Shown: positions 8,711-18,064, numbered from the stretch's first letter. The stretch: DNA of 64,000 nucleotides from Aureimonas ureilytica (GCF_001475935.1 NZ_LDQA01000057.1:1-64000); one strand, 5' to 3'. The notes: generated by a model not told the origin, from the sequence alone. A program made the numbers and translations.

Positions 8711-9298
8711 GTGTCCGATCCCCAAGCGCCGTCCGATCCCGTTCTTCTCGGCACCGTGGGAGGCGCGCATGGCATCAAGGGCGAAGTGCGCGTCAAATCC
8801 TTCACGCAGGACCCCGAGGATCTGGGCGCCTATGGCCCGCTCTTCGACAGCACCGGACGCCGGTTCACCGTCCAGTCGGCGCGCGTGCAGAAGAACGTCG
8901 TGGTGGTTCGCTTTGCCGAGGTGAAGGACCGCAACGCCGCCGAGCGGTTGAACGGTACCGACCTCTTCGTGGATCGCAGCGCCTTGCCGGACGAAGAGGA
9001 TGACGAGTTCTATCAGGCCGATCTCGTCGGCCTCGTCGCGCGCACGACGGACGGAACCGTGATCGGCGAAGTCGTTGCCTTCCACGATTTCGGTGCAGGC
9101 GACATTCTGGAAATCGCTCCCGACGGCGGCGCCAGCGTGATGATCCCCTTCACCGAGACGGCCGTGCCGGAGGTCGATCTCGATCTCGGCTTCATCCTGG
9201 TCGAGCCCGTCGCCGCCGGCTTGTCGGGCGCCGTCGAGGCGCGCGAGGGCGAAGGCGACGAGGATGGCGAGACCGAGGACAAGCCCACCGAGGCGTAA
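8711..9298 (+). CDS. rimM: Ribosome maturation factor RimM
   Basis: RimM is a 30S assembly chaperone that binds S19. The protein (195 aa) has the N-terminal RimM barrel (VLLGTVGGAHGIKGEVRVKS) and the C-terminal PRC barrel (YQADLVGLVA, GAGDILEI, IPFTETAVPEVDL). It ends in an acidic tail (GEGDEDGETED). I chose the GTG at 8711 because the conserved fold begins 10 residues later. An ATG at 8597 in the same frame would add 38 residues with no family match. Confidence 0.93.
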   Translation: MSDPQAPSDPVLLGTVGGAHGIKGEVRVKSFTQDPEDLGAYGPLFDSTGRRFTVQSARVQKNVVVVRFAEVKDRNAAERLNGTDLFVDRSALPDEEDDEFYQADLVGLVARTTDGTVIGEVVAFHDFGAGDILEIAPDGGASVMIPFTETAVPEVDLDLGFILVEPVAAGLSGAVEAREGEGDEDGETEDKPTEA

Positions 9299-9390
9299 GC
9301 CCGGCCGCACGGCGCATCCCCTCGCGCGTTGCCATCCCCCGCGTCGCGCATTATCGCTGACCCGCCCAGGAGGGCGAGGGAGGATTCATC

Positions 9391-9693
9391 ATGATCATCG
9401 TGTCCGGTACGCTGAAAACCACGGATCAGGCGCTCGACGCGCTCATCGAACCCATGCGCCGCCTGATCGAGGCGACGCGCCAGGAGGCCGGCTGCAAGGT
9501 CTATGCCTTCGCGCGGGATGTCTCGGAGCCCGGTCTCGTGCGCATCTACGAGGAATGGGACAGCCGCGAAACACTGACCGCCCATACCAAGGCCGCTCAC
9601 GTCGGCGCATGGCATGAAGCGCTGGACGCAGCCGGCGGTGCCGCCGTGACACTTCAGATCGTCAACGTCGCCTCCGTCGAAGCGTTCGGCTGA
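9391..9693 (+). CDS. Antibiotic biosynthesis monooxygenase (ABM) domain protein
   Basis: This 100-residue single-domain protein has the dimeric alpha/beta-barrel ABM pattern: an N-terminal strand ([10 protein letters not shown]), a long helix, then [10 protein letters not shown] and [23 protein letters not shown]. Family members act as quinol monooxygenases or small-molecule or haem-degrading enzymes; nothing here fixes the substrate. AGGGAGGA precedes the ATG. The gene lies between rimM and trmD, with its stop 5 bases before trmD, so it is probably cotranscribed with them. Confidence 0.85.
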   Translation: MIIVSGTLKTTDQALDALIEPMRRLIEATRQEAGCKVYAFARDVSEPGLVRIYEEWDSRETLTAHTKAAHVGAWHEALDAAGGAAVTLQIVNVASVEAFG

Positions 9694-9698
9694 GCGTC

Positions 9699-10400
9699 AT
9701 GGTCTTTCGTGCGTCCATCCTCACGCTTTACCCCGAGATGTTTCCCGGGCCGCTCGGCACGTCGCTCGCCGGCCGTGCCTTGCAGCGTGGGGACTGGACG
9801 CTGGAGACGACCTTCATCCGCGAATTCGGTGAGGGGCGGCATCGTCTGGTGGACGATACGCCCGCCGGCGGTTCGCCCGGCATGGTGCTGCGGGCCGATG
9901 TTCTGGCCCGCGCCATCGATGCGGCGAGCCCCGAGGACGATCCGCGCCCTAGGCTCCTGATGAGCCCGCGCGGCCGGCCGCTGACGCAGGGCTTCGTGCG
10001 CGACCTCGCTGGAGGGGAGGGGGCCGTAATCGTCTGCGGACGGTTCGAAGGCGTGGACGAGCGCGTGATCGAAGGGCGTGGCCTGATCGAAGTCTCGATC
10101 GGCGATTATATTCTCTCGGGCGGCGAGATGGCGGCGCTCGTGCTGCTCGACGCCGTGGTGCGCCTTCTGCCCGGCGTCATGGGCAACAGTTCCTCCGGCG
10201 AAACCGAAAGCTTCGAGAACGGGCTGCTGGAGCATCCCCATTATACGCGCCCGGCCCTATGGGAGGGGCGGACCATTCCTCCCGTCCTTACCTCCGGCGA
10301 TCATGGCGCGGTGGAGCGCTGGCGGCGCGCCGAGGCCGAGCGCCTGACGCGCGAGCGCCGGCCCGATCTCTGGAGCCGGTTTTCCAACCGGGACGACTGA
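9699..10400 (+). CDS. trmD: tRNA (guanine-N1-)-methyltransferase TrmD
   Basis: TrmD makes m1G37 in tRNAs and so prevents +1 frameshifting. The 233-residue protein has the SPOUT trefoil-knot signature [11 protein letters not shown] at about 133-143, the loop [11 protein letters not shown], and the C-terminal segment [16 protein letters not shown]. The start follows the ABM gene stop by 5 bases. rplS, often next in this operon, is not found downstream. Confidence 0.97.
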   Translation: MVFRASILTLYPEMFPGPLGTSLAGRALQRGDWTLETTFIREFGEGRHRLVDDTPAGGSPGMVLRADVLARAIDAASPEDDPRPRLLMSPRGRPLTQGFVRDLAGGEGAVIVCGRFEGVDERVIEGRGLIEVSIGDYILSGGEMAALVLLDAVVRLLPGVMGNSSSGETESFENGLLEHPHYTRPALWEGRTIPPVLTSGDHGAVERWRRAEAERLTRERRPDLWSRFSNRDD

Positions 10401-10536
10401 CGGCCAGTTCCTGGCTGCGTCGGGCGCTTCGGGCAGCCAGGAAGGGGCGGTCCCGCCGTCTCTGTTCCCATCCCTTGCCGTGGCGCGTGTCAGCCCAGGC
10501 TGATTTGGCATAGCCGGCGAGAAGCCGAACAGGCTC

Positions 10537-10854
10537 TCAGCAATTTGGAACGAGACCGGAACGCTGACGCGAGCGCACGGCTTGGCTGTCGCAACCCTTG
10601 TTTTGCCCCGAACCATAAAGGCCGTTTTCGCGATAGCGGCCGGTTCGCGGCGCGAGCGTGCCGTCGCTCCCTTGGCGCAGCGCGCGCGAGGCCGGGCGCG
10701 GCGCGGAAACACCGCCCGAATTCGTCCGGCGCGCGTTCTGCCGGCAGGCGGTATCGCCGGCTTCGCATTGGCGCACGGCTTGGGCGTGAGGCTGGCCGAC
10801 GGGAAAGATCGTGAGCAGTGCGAGCACTGCAGGCAGGAGTGCGACATACCTCAT
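10537..10854 (-). CDS. Small secreted cysteine-containing protein of unknown function (105 aa)
   Basis: I do not recognise a family. The protein begins with a clear Sec signal peptide (MRYVALLPAVLALLTIFPVG, probable cleavage after AHA at residue 24). The mature part is basic and low in hydrophobics, with four Cys (30, 37, 88, 105), which allows two disulfides in the periplasm. AAAGGA sits 6 bases upstream of the ATG, which strongly supports this start. It is convergent with trmD. A split inverted repeat lies in its upstream region. Confidence 0.7.
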   Translation of the reverse strand: MRYVALLPAVLALLTIFPVGQPHAQAVRQCEAGDTACRQNARRTNSGGVSAPRPASRALRQGSDGTLAPRTGRYRENGLYGSGQNKGCDSQAVRSRQRSGLVPNC

Positions 10855-10906
10855 GATGATCCTTTCGCCGGCTCGGCTCGAAGGTCGGGCCACGTCACGG
10901 GAGATA

Positions 10907-11067
10907 AGAACCGGGGACAGAACCCTTCGGGTCGGCGGACCGTGTCTTGTTCCCGCCGCGCATCGTTGCCGGTGCTCGCTCATGCGCTGCACGGCCTGCG
11001 CCCGGCACCTTGCCGGCAGAAACAATCGCTCGCTCGCCCTCCGCCGAATGGTCCTGTCCCCGGTTCT
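10907..11067. repeat. Palindromic intergenic element, copy 1 (arms separated)
   Basis: The 14-base arms AGAACCGGGGACAG (10907-10920) and CTGTCCCCGGTTCT (11054-11067) are perfect inverted copies about 133 bases apart. The left arm continues AACCCTTCGG, the same continuation seen in copies 2 and 3. The intervening DNA has no supported gene. It may be two half-elements in opposite orientation, or one element split by an insertion. Confidence 0.7.
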
Positions 11068-11137
11068 AGCCCGCTGTCGCGGCGCCGCTGGGGTGATATA
11101 AAGGTCAGCGAACTCCAAACGAAAGAGCGCATCCCTC

Positions 11138-11986
11138 TTGTTCGAGACCTTTCGCGCCTTACGGGACTCGGCCGCGGGCGCCATGTTCGTGCGGCTTCTG
11201 GTTTTGGTAGCGCTTCTGGGCGGCGCACTCGCCGCGCTCCAGCTTTGGCATCGCAACCGCGAGGCCTCCGGTCCTGTCGTGTCGCATAGCGTTCGCGCGC
11301 CGGTGCTGATCCCGGTGGCCACACCGTCTCCGCCGCCCGCGCCTGGGCCTAGCCTGACGCTCGCGGAGCAGCGGCGCTGGTTTCGTCCGCTGGAACTGGC
11401 TCGGATGACCTTCACCTTCCAGCCGAGGCAGGGCATCGCGCCCGGCGAAATCTGCGCTCGCTTGAAAGAGCTGGGATGGAAAACGGATCGCGCTGGGGCT
11501 GCGCCCCGCAGCGGGCGCGAGGAATGCGCGATGGAGCGAACCTATCCGCGCCCCGGCGACGGGCCGCCGACACGTCTTTTTGCCATGGCCCGCAGCGCGA
11601 GGGACGACGATGACAATGCGCTCGACTTCCGTGTGAAGGCCAATCTCCATGACGAAGCGAAAGCCGCAGATGCCGGGCGCGACGTCGCTGTCGTTCTTGC
11701 GGATCTGATGTCGCGGGTCGGGCGCGCGCCGGGCGAGGCGCTGCTGGCCAAGGTCGCCGCGTTCGAGACCTTCGAGGCGGAGGTCGCAGGCGCAAAACTC
11801 TCGCTCAAACCCGAGCGCGCCGATATCCGTCGCTTCAATCTCAGCGTTCTTCTTCCCCGTCCGTTCGAGGCGGGCGACTCTTCACGCTTCGCGCCCATCC
11901 CGCCCGAAGAGAAGCGCTTGATCGGGCGGCAGGGTCTTGTGCCTCAGGGCCTGTCCGCCGACGCCGGGCCGGCGGACAGGCCGTAA
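11138..11986 (+). CDS. Membrane-anchored protein of unknown function (282 aa)
   Basis: I do not recognise a named family. The protein has one N-terminal membrane helix (about residues 17-35, FVRLLVLVALLGGALAAL), a Pro-rich linker (SPPPAPGPS) and a periplasmic domain with two Cys (EICARLKELGW and GREECAMERTY). The annotated start is TTG at 11138, preceded by AAAGAG. An in-frame ATG at 11183 would remove 15 residues and leave the membrane helix at the very N-terminus. Composition and length suggest a real envelope protein. It is convergent with galE. Confidence 0.7.
   Translation: MFETFRALRDSAAGAMFVRLLVLVALLGGALAALQLWHRNREASGPVVSHSVRAPVLIPVATPSPPPAPGPSLTLAEQRRWFRPLELARMTFTFQPRQGIAPGEICARLKELGWKTDRAGAAPRSGREECAMERTYPRPGDGPPTRLFAMARSARDDDDNALDFRVKANLHDEAKAADAGRDVAVVLADLMSRVGRAPGEALLAKVAAFETFEAEVAGAKLSLKPERADIRRFNLSVLLPRPFEAGDSSRFAPIPPEEKRLIGRQGLVPQGLSADAGPADRP
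11948..11982. terminator. Hairpin between convergent genes
   Basis: A perfect 13-bp stem (GGCCTGTCCGCCG/CGGCGGACAGGCC) spans the last codons of the plus-strand gene, 13 bases before the galE stop. There is no T-run. It may act as a bidirectional attenuating or 3'-protecting hairpin. Confidence 0.4.
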
Positions 11987-11994
11987 GCCAAGCG

Positions 11995-12984
11995 TCAGCG
12001 CGCGTTGCGACGCGACAGATTCTCTTCCCAGGACAGGGCATCGGCGACGATCCGGTCGAGATCGTCGAAGCGCGGCGTCCAGCCGAAGCGCTCGCGCGCG
12101 ATCGACGCGTCGGCCACGATCGAGGTCGCATCGCCCGGCCGGCGTCCCGCGAAGCGCACGTCGAACTCCTTGCCCACCACGCGGCGCACCGTATCGAGAA
12201 CCTGAAGCACGGAATAGCCGTGGCCATAGCCGCAATTGGCGATGAGCGACTCGCCTCCGCCGCGCAGATAGCGCAGGGCCTGCGCATGAGCGTCGGCGAG
12301 ATCGCTCACATGGATATAGTCGCGCACGCAGGTGCCATCCGGCGTATCATAGTCCGTGCCGTAGACATCCATATGGGTCCGCTTGCCGAGCGCGGTCTCG
12401 CTCGCGACCTTGATCAGATGGGTCGCGCCCTTGGTGGACTGGCCGGTGCGGCCCTTGGGATCGGCGCCCGCCACGTTGAAATAGCGCAGCGCCGCGAAGG
12501 TCAGCGGATGAGCCGCGGCTGTGTCGCGCAGCATCAGCTCCGTCATCCATTTGGACGTGCCATAGGGCGATTCGGGCGCGGGTGGCTGCGTTTCCTGCAC
12601 CGGCATCTGGCGCGGCGAGCCATAGACGGCGGCAGTCGAAGAGAAGATGAAATGCTTCACGCCGCAGCGCACGGCGCTTTCGATCAACGCACGGCTGGCC
12701 ACCGTATTGTTGAGATAGTAGCCGAGCGGATCGGAGACGGATTCCGGCACCACGATCGAACCGGCGAAATGAATGATCTCGGTGACGCCGAATTCGGCGA
12801 TCACGCGCTCCACGAAGGGCTGGTCGTTGATGTCGCCGACCTGCAACCGCGCTTCCGTGGGCACCGCCCATTCGAAGCCGGTGGACAAGCGGTCGATCAC
12901 CACCACGTCCTCGCCGGCATCGACGAGATTCCAGACCATGTGGCTGCCGATGTAACCGGCGCCGCCCGTTACGAGAACCGTCAT
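11995..12984 (-). CDS. galE: UDP-glucose 4-epimerase
   Basis: GalE interconverts UDP-glucose and UDP-galactose with bound NAD and feeds exopolysaccharide and LPS sugars. The 329-residue protein has the Rossmann GGAGYIG at 7-13, the catalytic Ser/Thr in SSTAAVYG (115-122) and the YxxxK pair (Y141, K145). The substrate loop region RYFNVAGADP is present. It lies beside type I secretion, manC and phosphomannomutase genes, which fits nucleotide-sugar supply for surface glycans. Confidence 0.95.
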   Translation of the reverse strand: MTVLVTGGAGYIGSHMVWNLVDAGEDVVVIDRLSTGFEWAVPTEARLQVGDINDQPFVERVIAEFGVTEIIHFAGSIVVPESVSDPLGYYLNNTVASRALIESAVRCGVKHFIFSSTAAVYGSPRQMPVQETQPPAPESPYGTSKWMTELMLRDTAAAHPLTFAALRYFNVAGADPKGRTGQSTKGATHLIKVASETALGKRTHMDVYGTDYDTPDGTCVRDYIHVSDLADAHAQALRYLRGGGESLIANCGYGHGYSVLQVLDTVRRVVGKEFDVRFAGRRPGDATSIVADASIARERFGWTPRFDDLDRIVADALSWEENLSRRNAR

Positions 12985-13068
12985 GCTTGTCGCCTTTCCC
13001 CAGCCACGCTGGCGCCAGAGCTAGAGGCTTTGCCGCAGCGCGGCAAGCAGGGCGTGCATTTTGGGTTA

Positions 13069-13125
13069 AGAGCCGAGGGCAGAACCCTGCGGCGGATCGA
13101 CCCGCAGGGTTTTGCCCCCGGCTCT
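13069..13125. repeat. Palindromic intergenic element, copy 2
   Basis: Two 24-base arms (13069-13092 and 13102-13125) pair with only two mismatches, both G-U compatible, around a 9-base loop. The arm AGAGCCGAGGGCAGAACCCT matches the element seen at 10907 and 45977. It lies 44 bases downstream of the hlyD-like stop and has no T-run. Confidence 0.8.
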
Positions 13126-13169
13126 AAGCGAACACCCGCGACGCCGCTGCGAAGCGCGCGGGAGCGTCG

Positions 13170-14537
13170 TCAGGTTTCGCGGAAGGCGCGGCTGAAACTG
13201 TCCTCGAGAGGCTTCAGGAGATATTCGAGGAAGGTGCGCTCGCCGGTCTTGATATAGGTCTCGACCGGCATGCCGGGATAGATCTGCGCGATGGCGACGC
13301 CGGGCGGCAAATGGTCCGACAGACGCAGGCGTGCGACGTAGTAGGGCTGCTCTGTGCGTGGATCCACCAGCCGGTCGGGCGAAACGAAGGTGACGGTGGC
13401 GTCCACGGTCGGCGTCAGACGGTTCAGCGCGGTGAATCGCAGGTCGGCATGCTGGTTGACATGAACCGCGTCGATGTCCTGCGGGGTCAGCCGCGCTTCC
13501 ACGATCATGTTTTCGCCGGTCGGCAGAATTTCGGCCATGGGCTGGCCGGGCGAGACCACCGCGCCCTTGGCGTTGTAATTGACCTTGACCACGACGCCCG
13601 CGCTCGGCGAGCGCACGGTGACGCGCTCCAAGACGGCCTCGGCGGCCTGCAACTGCTCGTCCACGTCGGCGATGCGCGCGCGCGTCTCGTTCAGCTCGGC
13701 GGCAGCGGTTTCCACGCGCTTGCTCTGGAGGCGGGCGATCTGCTCCTTCTTTTCCTCGACCTGGGTCTTGGCCGACAGAACGCTGGAGCCGAACTCGCCG
13801 ATCTGGCCGGTGAGCTGCGCCTGCGACAGGAGAAAGTCGGTATATTCGCGCCGGTTGGCGAGGCCCTTGTCGAGCAGAGCCTTGCGGCGCTTCAGCTCTT
13901 CCTTGACCACGGCCAGTTGTTCCTGTGCGGCGCTTTTCTGCTCGCCAAGGCCCTGGATCTGCTCGCTCAGCGCGGCGATCTGCTGGCCGATGATCGCAAC
14001 TTCGCGCCGATGGCCTTCGAGCTTGGTGGTGAATTCCTTCATCTGCTCGGACAGGACATTGGCGAGCGGCGCGTCGTCCGGCTGCTGGCGGAGCTTGGCC
14101 GGGAACACGAGGTCCGGCGCGCCGTCGCGCTCGGCCGAGAGACGCGCGGCGCGTGCTTCCAGCGACAGAAGCTGATTGCGCAGCCGGTTGCGCTGCGCCC
14201 CGGCCGAGGAGGATTCGAAGCGGAAGAGCGGCTGCTCGGCCGCGATCCGATCGCCCTCGCGCACCAGGATTTCGGAGACGATGCCCCCTTCCAGATGCTG
14301 GATCTGGAGGTTGCGCCCGGCCGCGACCACGAAGCCGTGGGCGATCGCCGCGCCCGAGAGGGGAGCCGTGGTGGCCCAGACGCCGAAGCCGCAGAGGAAC
14401 AAGCCCGACAGGGCAAGGCCGGCCAGCGTCAGCTTGCGCGACTGGGTGGGCACCGCATCGGCCCAATGGGCACGCGGCGGACGGGCGCGCTGGGCGCTGG
14501 GGCCGGATATCCGGGGCGCCAAACGGTCCTCGCTCAT
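13170..14537 (-). CDS. Type I secretion periplasmic adaptor, HlyD family (PrsE/PrtE-like)
   Basis: This membrane fusion protein bridges the secretion ABC transporter and a TolC-type channel. The 455-residue protein has a short cytosolic N-terminus, one membrane helix (about 37-57) and lipoyl halves (QHLEGGIVSEILVREGDRI and the later VRSPSAGVVVKV). A long coiled coil spans about 115-300. A C-terminal beta-barrel carries the family motif PGMPVETYIKTGERTFLEYLLKPL. Its ATG overlaps the upstream ABC transporter stop by 4 bases. No outer-membrane TolC gene is adjacent, as is usual for rhizobial PrsDE. Confidence 0.93.
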   Translation of the reverse strand: MSEDRLAPRISGPSAQRARPPRAHWADAVPTQSRKLTLAGLALSGLFLCGFGVWATTAPLSGAAIAHGFVVAAGRNLQIQHLEGGIVSEILVREGDRIAAEQPLFRFESSSAGAQRNRLRNQLLSLEARAARLSAERDGAPDLVFPAKLRQQPDDAPLANVLSEQMKEFTTKLEGHRREVAIIGQQIAALSEQIQGLGEQKSAAQEQLAVVKEELKRRKALLDKGLANRREYTDFLLSQAQLTGQIGEFGSSVLSAKTQVEEKKEQIARLQSKRVETAAAELNETRARIADVDEQLQAAEAVLERVTVRSPSAGVVVKVNYNAKGAVVSPGQPMAEILPTGENMIVEARLTPQDIDAVHVNQHADLRFTALNRLTPTVDATVTFVSPDRLVDPRTEQPYYVARLRLSDHLPPGVAIAQIYPGMPVETYIKTGERTFLEYLLKPLEDSFSRAFRET

Positions 14538-16315
14538 TGCATCCCTCCCTGCGCGCTGGTCGGCGCTTGACCCTGGCCGAACTGACCCTTCACCACCATG
14601 GATTCGATGCGGCGGCGCGCTTCGCCCTCGCGCTGGTCGGCCTCCGCCTTTCGGCGGGCAGCCTGCCTTGCATAGACATCGGCCTTGGGGCCGACATCGT
14701 CGATCGCTCCGTCGCGCAGGATCATGATGCTGTCGGCCAGTTCCGCGACATTGCGCCGCTGGGTGACGAGCAGAACGGTCACGCCGTCGCTTTGCGCGTT
14801 GCGCAGCGCCTGTTCGAGGGCCATGTCGCCCTCGTTGTCGAGATGGGCGTTCGGCTCGTCCAGGATCAGAAGACGCGGGCCGCCGAAAAAGGCGCGGGCC
14901 AGCCCGACACGCTGGCGCTGGCCGCCGGACAATTGATGTCCCGCAGGCCCGAGCAGTGTGTCGTAGCCTTTGGGCAAGCGCTGGATCAGGTCGTGGACCT
15001 GCGCCTTTTTGGCCGCTTCCACGATCTCCGCATCGGCGGCGTCCGGTTCGAAGCGGGCGATGTTCTGGGCCACGGTGCCCGGCAGCATTTCGACGTCCTG
15101 CGCGAGATAGCCGACGCGCCGGCCGAGCTGTTCGGGGTCCCAGTTGCGGATATCGGCGCCGTCCACCCTGACGGAGCCTGCATGGATGGGCATGGCGCCG
15201 ATCAGCGTGCGTGCGAAGGTCGATTTGCCGGCACCCGACGGGCCGACCACGACCATGCAGGTGCCGGCCGGAATCTGCACCGAGACGCGCTTCAGCAGTG
15301 GTTCGGCGACGGGATTATGCGGGGCGAGCACGACAAGCTGTTGGATCGTCACCAGGCCGGTCGGCTCGGGAAGCTCGGTGGCCTTGGGGCGGGGAGTTGC
15401 GCTGGACAGCGCCTTTTGCAGACGCTCCCAAGCCTTGCGCGTTTCCACGAACTGCTTCCAGCCGGCGATCACCTGATCGATCGGCTGAAGGCCGCGCCCG
15501 GAAATCAGCGAGGAGGCGAAGATCATGCCGCCCGACATTTCGCGCTGGAGTACGAGATAGCCGCCCGTGCCGAGAATGGCGATCTGCAGTCCCAGGCGAA
15601 ACGCCTTGGAGGCCCCCGCGAACCAGGCATTGGTGCGGTTCATGCGATCCTGAGCGGCGAGCGAGCGCGCTTCGGACGCGCCCCAGGCGTCGATCGTGTT
15701 CTCCATCATGCCCATGGCGCGGATGCTTTCGGCATTGCGCACGAAGCTCTGGGCCGACAGCATCGCGGCCATCGAGTTCTCGCTCGCCACGGTCGCGGCA
15801 CGGGCCGAGGCCTGCTGGTTGCAATAGGCGAGGATGGCCAGAACCACGGCGCCGAACAGGGTCAGGAAGAACAGGGCCGGGTGGAGAAACCACAAAAGCC
15901 CGATGAAGAGGGGCGAGAAGGGCAGATCGAGATAGCCGAAGATCGAGCGCCCGCCGACGAAACCGCGCACGGTCTGGAGATCGCGCAGCGGCTGCGTGTC
16001 GCCGACGCCCGCGCGCGGCCCGTTCATGGAGGCGATCATCGCCTCGTTGGCGGCCGCCACCTCGATCCGCGCGCCGAGGCGGCTGGCGATAGCGTTGCGC
16101 ACCGCGTCGAGAACGCCGAGCAGGGCCAGCGCCAAGGCGGCCATGATCGAGATATAGATCAGCGTATCGACCGAGCCGGACGAGAGAACGCGGTCATAGA
16201 CTTGAAGCATGTAGACGGGCTGGGTCAAAAGCAGGAGGTTCACCACGAAGGTGAAGCCCATCAGTCCCGCCAACCCGGCCCAGACCGTGCTGCGCACGCG
16301 CTCGATCGCATTCAT
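14534..16315 (-). CDS. Type I secretion ABC transporter, permease/ATPase (PrsD/PrtD-like)
   Basis: This fused membrane/ATPase half-transporter exports unfolded RTX-type proteins. The 593-residue protein has about six helices in residues 1-300 (FVVNLLLLTQPVYMLQVYDRV is typical of the PrtD type). The ATPase has Walker A GPSGAGKST near 358, LSGGQRQRVGLARAF near 460 and LLILDEPNAHLDNEG near 485. No C39 peptidase domain is present, which fits export of proteins with C-terminal signals. I chose the ATG at 16315; the longer frame would need a TTG at 16348. Its likely client in this window is the RTX glycanase at 46040-48859. Confidence 0.94.
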   Translation of the reverse strand: MNAIERVRSTVWAGLAGLMGFTFVVNLLLLTQPVYMLQVYDRVLSSGSVDTLIYISIMAALALALLGVLDAVRNAIASRLGARIEVAAANEAMIASMNGPRAGVGDTQPLRDLQTVRGFVGGRSIFGYLDLPFSPLFIGLLWFLHPALFFLTLFGAVVLAILAYCNQQASARAATVASENSMAAMLSAQSFVRNAESIRAMGMMENTIDAWGASEARSLAAQDRMNRTNAWFAGASKAFRLGLQIAILGTGGYLVLQREMSGGMIFASSLISGRGLQPIDQVIAGWKQFVETRKAWERLQKALSSATPRPKATELPEPTGLVTIQQLVVLAPHNPVAEPLLKRVSVQIPAGTCMVVVGPSGAGKSTFARTLIGAMPIHAGSVRVDGADIRNWDPEQLGRRVGYLAQDVEMLPGTVAQNIARFEPDAADAEIVEAAKKAQVHDLIQRLPKGYDTLLGPAGHQLSGGQRQRVGLARAFFGGPRLLILDEPNAHLDNEGDMALEQALRNAQSDGVTVLLVTQRRNVAELADSIMILRDGAIDDVGPKADVYARQAARRKAEADQREGEARRRIESMVVKGQFGQGQAPTSAQGGMQ

Positions 16316-16623
16316 GGAAAGCCGCAATCCCGATCGACCCGAGCCCAAGCGCGCCGGGTCGCCCTCATTCTCGCCGTAGGGCTGTTGGGGTAACCTTAAA
16401 TGGCGTGAAAGGCTAGTATTATAGTTAAAATTTTCCGAACGGAAGCAGCCCTGACGGAAGAGGTCAAGCCTGTTCTTCCTCGGTTGGTCCGATGGCGTTT
16501 ACCGCAAAAGACTAAGACCGCGCTAATAATGGCTCAGTCTGTTGCGTTGCGGAAGCAGGTCGCGCACAAGAAGCACCACATAACCCTATCGGTAGCCGGT
16601 GATCATCACCCGAAAGGAAATTT
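16316..16623. other. Divergent intergenic region between secretion operon and manC (308 bp)
   Basis: This AT-richer stretch contains a consensus -10 (TATAAT, minus strand, 16418-16423) about 100 bases before the ABC transporter start. For manC the only clear signal is the ribosome site AAAGGA before its ATG. I see no gene. Confidence 0.6.
16418..16423 (-). promoter_or_regulatory. Candidate -10 box for the type I secretion operon
   Basis: The minus strand reads TATAAT in an AT-rich context. The -35 region (GCTTCC or TTCGGA) is weak, which could mean activator dependence. Confidence 0.4.
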
Positions 16624-18042
16624 ATGAGCACCCTTGTGCATCCTATCATCATTGCCGGCGGCTCCGGGACGCGCCTCTGGCCCGTGTCGCGCGACACGAT
16701 GCCCAAGCAGTTCGTTTCCCTCCTGGGCGAAGGGCGCACGACGTTCGAGGAGACGATGCTGCGCGTCGTCGGCCCGCGTTTTGCGAAGCCCATCGTCGTC
16801 ACTCACTCCGACTTCCGCTTCACGGTCGCCGAGCAACTGGCGCGCAACGGCATTGAGGCTGACATCGTGCTGGAGCCCGAGCGGCGGGACTCTGCGATGG
16901 CCATTGCTGTCGCTACCGTTGTTGCCAATCTGCGCGATGGCGATGCCGTCTGCCTCGTTCTGGCCGCCGACCATGTGATCAGCGACGGCGAAGCCTTCAC
17001 GCGCGACTGCCTGACGGCAGCCGAGGCGGCACGCGGCGGGCGCATCATGATGCTCGGCATTCAGCCGAGCTGGCCCGCGACCGGCTATGGCTATATCGCG
17101 CCGGGCGCTCCGCTGGACGACAGCGGCCGCCTGTTCGAGGTGGCGCGCTTTGCCGAAAAGCCCAATGCCGAGACGGCCGAGCACTATATTCGCGAAGGCT
17201 ACAGCTGGAACAGCGGCAATTTCGTTTTCCCGGCCTCGCTCATGGTCGAAGAACTGACCGCCAACGCACCCGACACGCTGAAGGCGGCGGAAGGGGCGGT
17301 GGATGGCGCGCAGCGCGATCTCGACTTCCTGCGCCTCGACGCCGAGCGTTTCGCGAGCGCCCCGCGCATCTCGATCGACTATGCGGTGATGGAAAAGACC
17401 GCGCGCGCGGGCGTCCTGAAAGCCTCCTTCGGCTGGTCGGATGTCGGCTCCTGGGACGCGCTCTACGACATCAAGTCGCAGGATGGCGACCGCAACGTGC
17501 TGGAAGGCCCGGTCTCGGTGCTCGGCACGACGGGCAGCTTCGTGCGCTCCGACGAGGTGCTGACGACGGTGGTCGGCCTCGACAATGTCGTCGTCGTCTC
17601 GACGCCCGACGCCGTGCTCGTCGCCTCCAAGGACAAGGCGGCCGAGGTCAAGACGCTGGTGGCCAAGCTCCATAGCGAAGGCCGGCCGGAAGCCGGACAG
17701 CATCACAAGATCCACCGCCCTTGGGGCTGGTATCAGCGCATCGACATCGGCGAGCGCTTCCAGGTCAAGCATATCTGTGTGAAGCCGGGCGGTATCCTCA
17801 GCCTCCAGCGCCACTACCACCGCGCCGAGCACTGGGTCGTCGTGCGCGGCACGGCCGAAGTGACGGTGGACGGCACGGTGAAGCTGTTCCACGAGAACGA
17901 GGCCGCCTATCTGCCGATCGGCTGCACGCATCGCCTGCACAATCCCGGTAAGATCGACCTGAAGCTCATCGAAGTGCAGGTCGGCTCCTATACGGGCGAA
18001 GACGACATCGTGCGCATCGAGGACATCTACGCCCGCAACTGA
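16624..18042 (+). CDS. manC: Mannose-1-phosphate guanylyltransferase / mannose-6-phosphate isomerase
   Basis: The enzyme makes GDP-mannose from GTP and mannose-1-phosphate, and the type II isomerase domain interconverts fructose-6-P and mannose-6-P. In the 472-residue protein the nucleotidyltransferase part opens with GGSGTRLWPVSRDTMPKQF near residue 12. The later FGWSDVGSWDALY and the C-terminal cupin (FQVKHICVKPGGILSLQ, HYHRAEHWVVVRGTAEV) follow family order. AAAGGA lies upstream of the ATG. A convergent phosphomannomutase is next, so both GDP-mannose steps are encoded here. Confidence 0.96.
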   Translation: MSTLVHPIIIAGGSGTRLWPVSRDTMPKQFVSLLGEGRTTFEETMLRVVGPRFAKPIVVTHSDFRFTVAEQLARNGIEADIVLEPERRDSAMAIAVATVVANLRDGDAVCLVLAADHVISDGEAFTRDCLTAAEAARGGRIMMLGIQPSWPATGYGYIAPGAPLDDSGRLFEVARFAEKPNAETAEHYIREGYSWNSGNFVFPASLMVEELTANAPDTLKAAEGAVDGAQRDLDFLRLDAERFASAPRISIDYAVMEKTARAGVLKASFGWSDVGSWDALYDIKSQDGDRNVLEGPVSVLGTTGSFVRSDEVLTTVVGLDNVVVVSTPDAVLVASKDKAAEVKTLVAKLHSEGRPEAGQHHKIHRPWGWYQRIDIGERFQVKHICVKPGGILSLQRHYHRAEHWVVVRGTAEVTVDGTVKLFHENEAAYLPIGCTHRLHNPGKIDLKLIEVQVGSYTGEDDIVRIEDIYARN

Positions 18043-18064
18043 GCGGCGCGTCCTCTCCCAAAAG

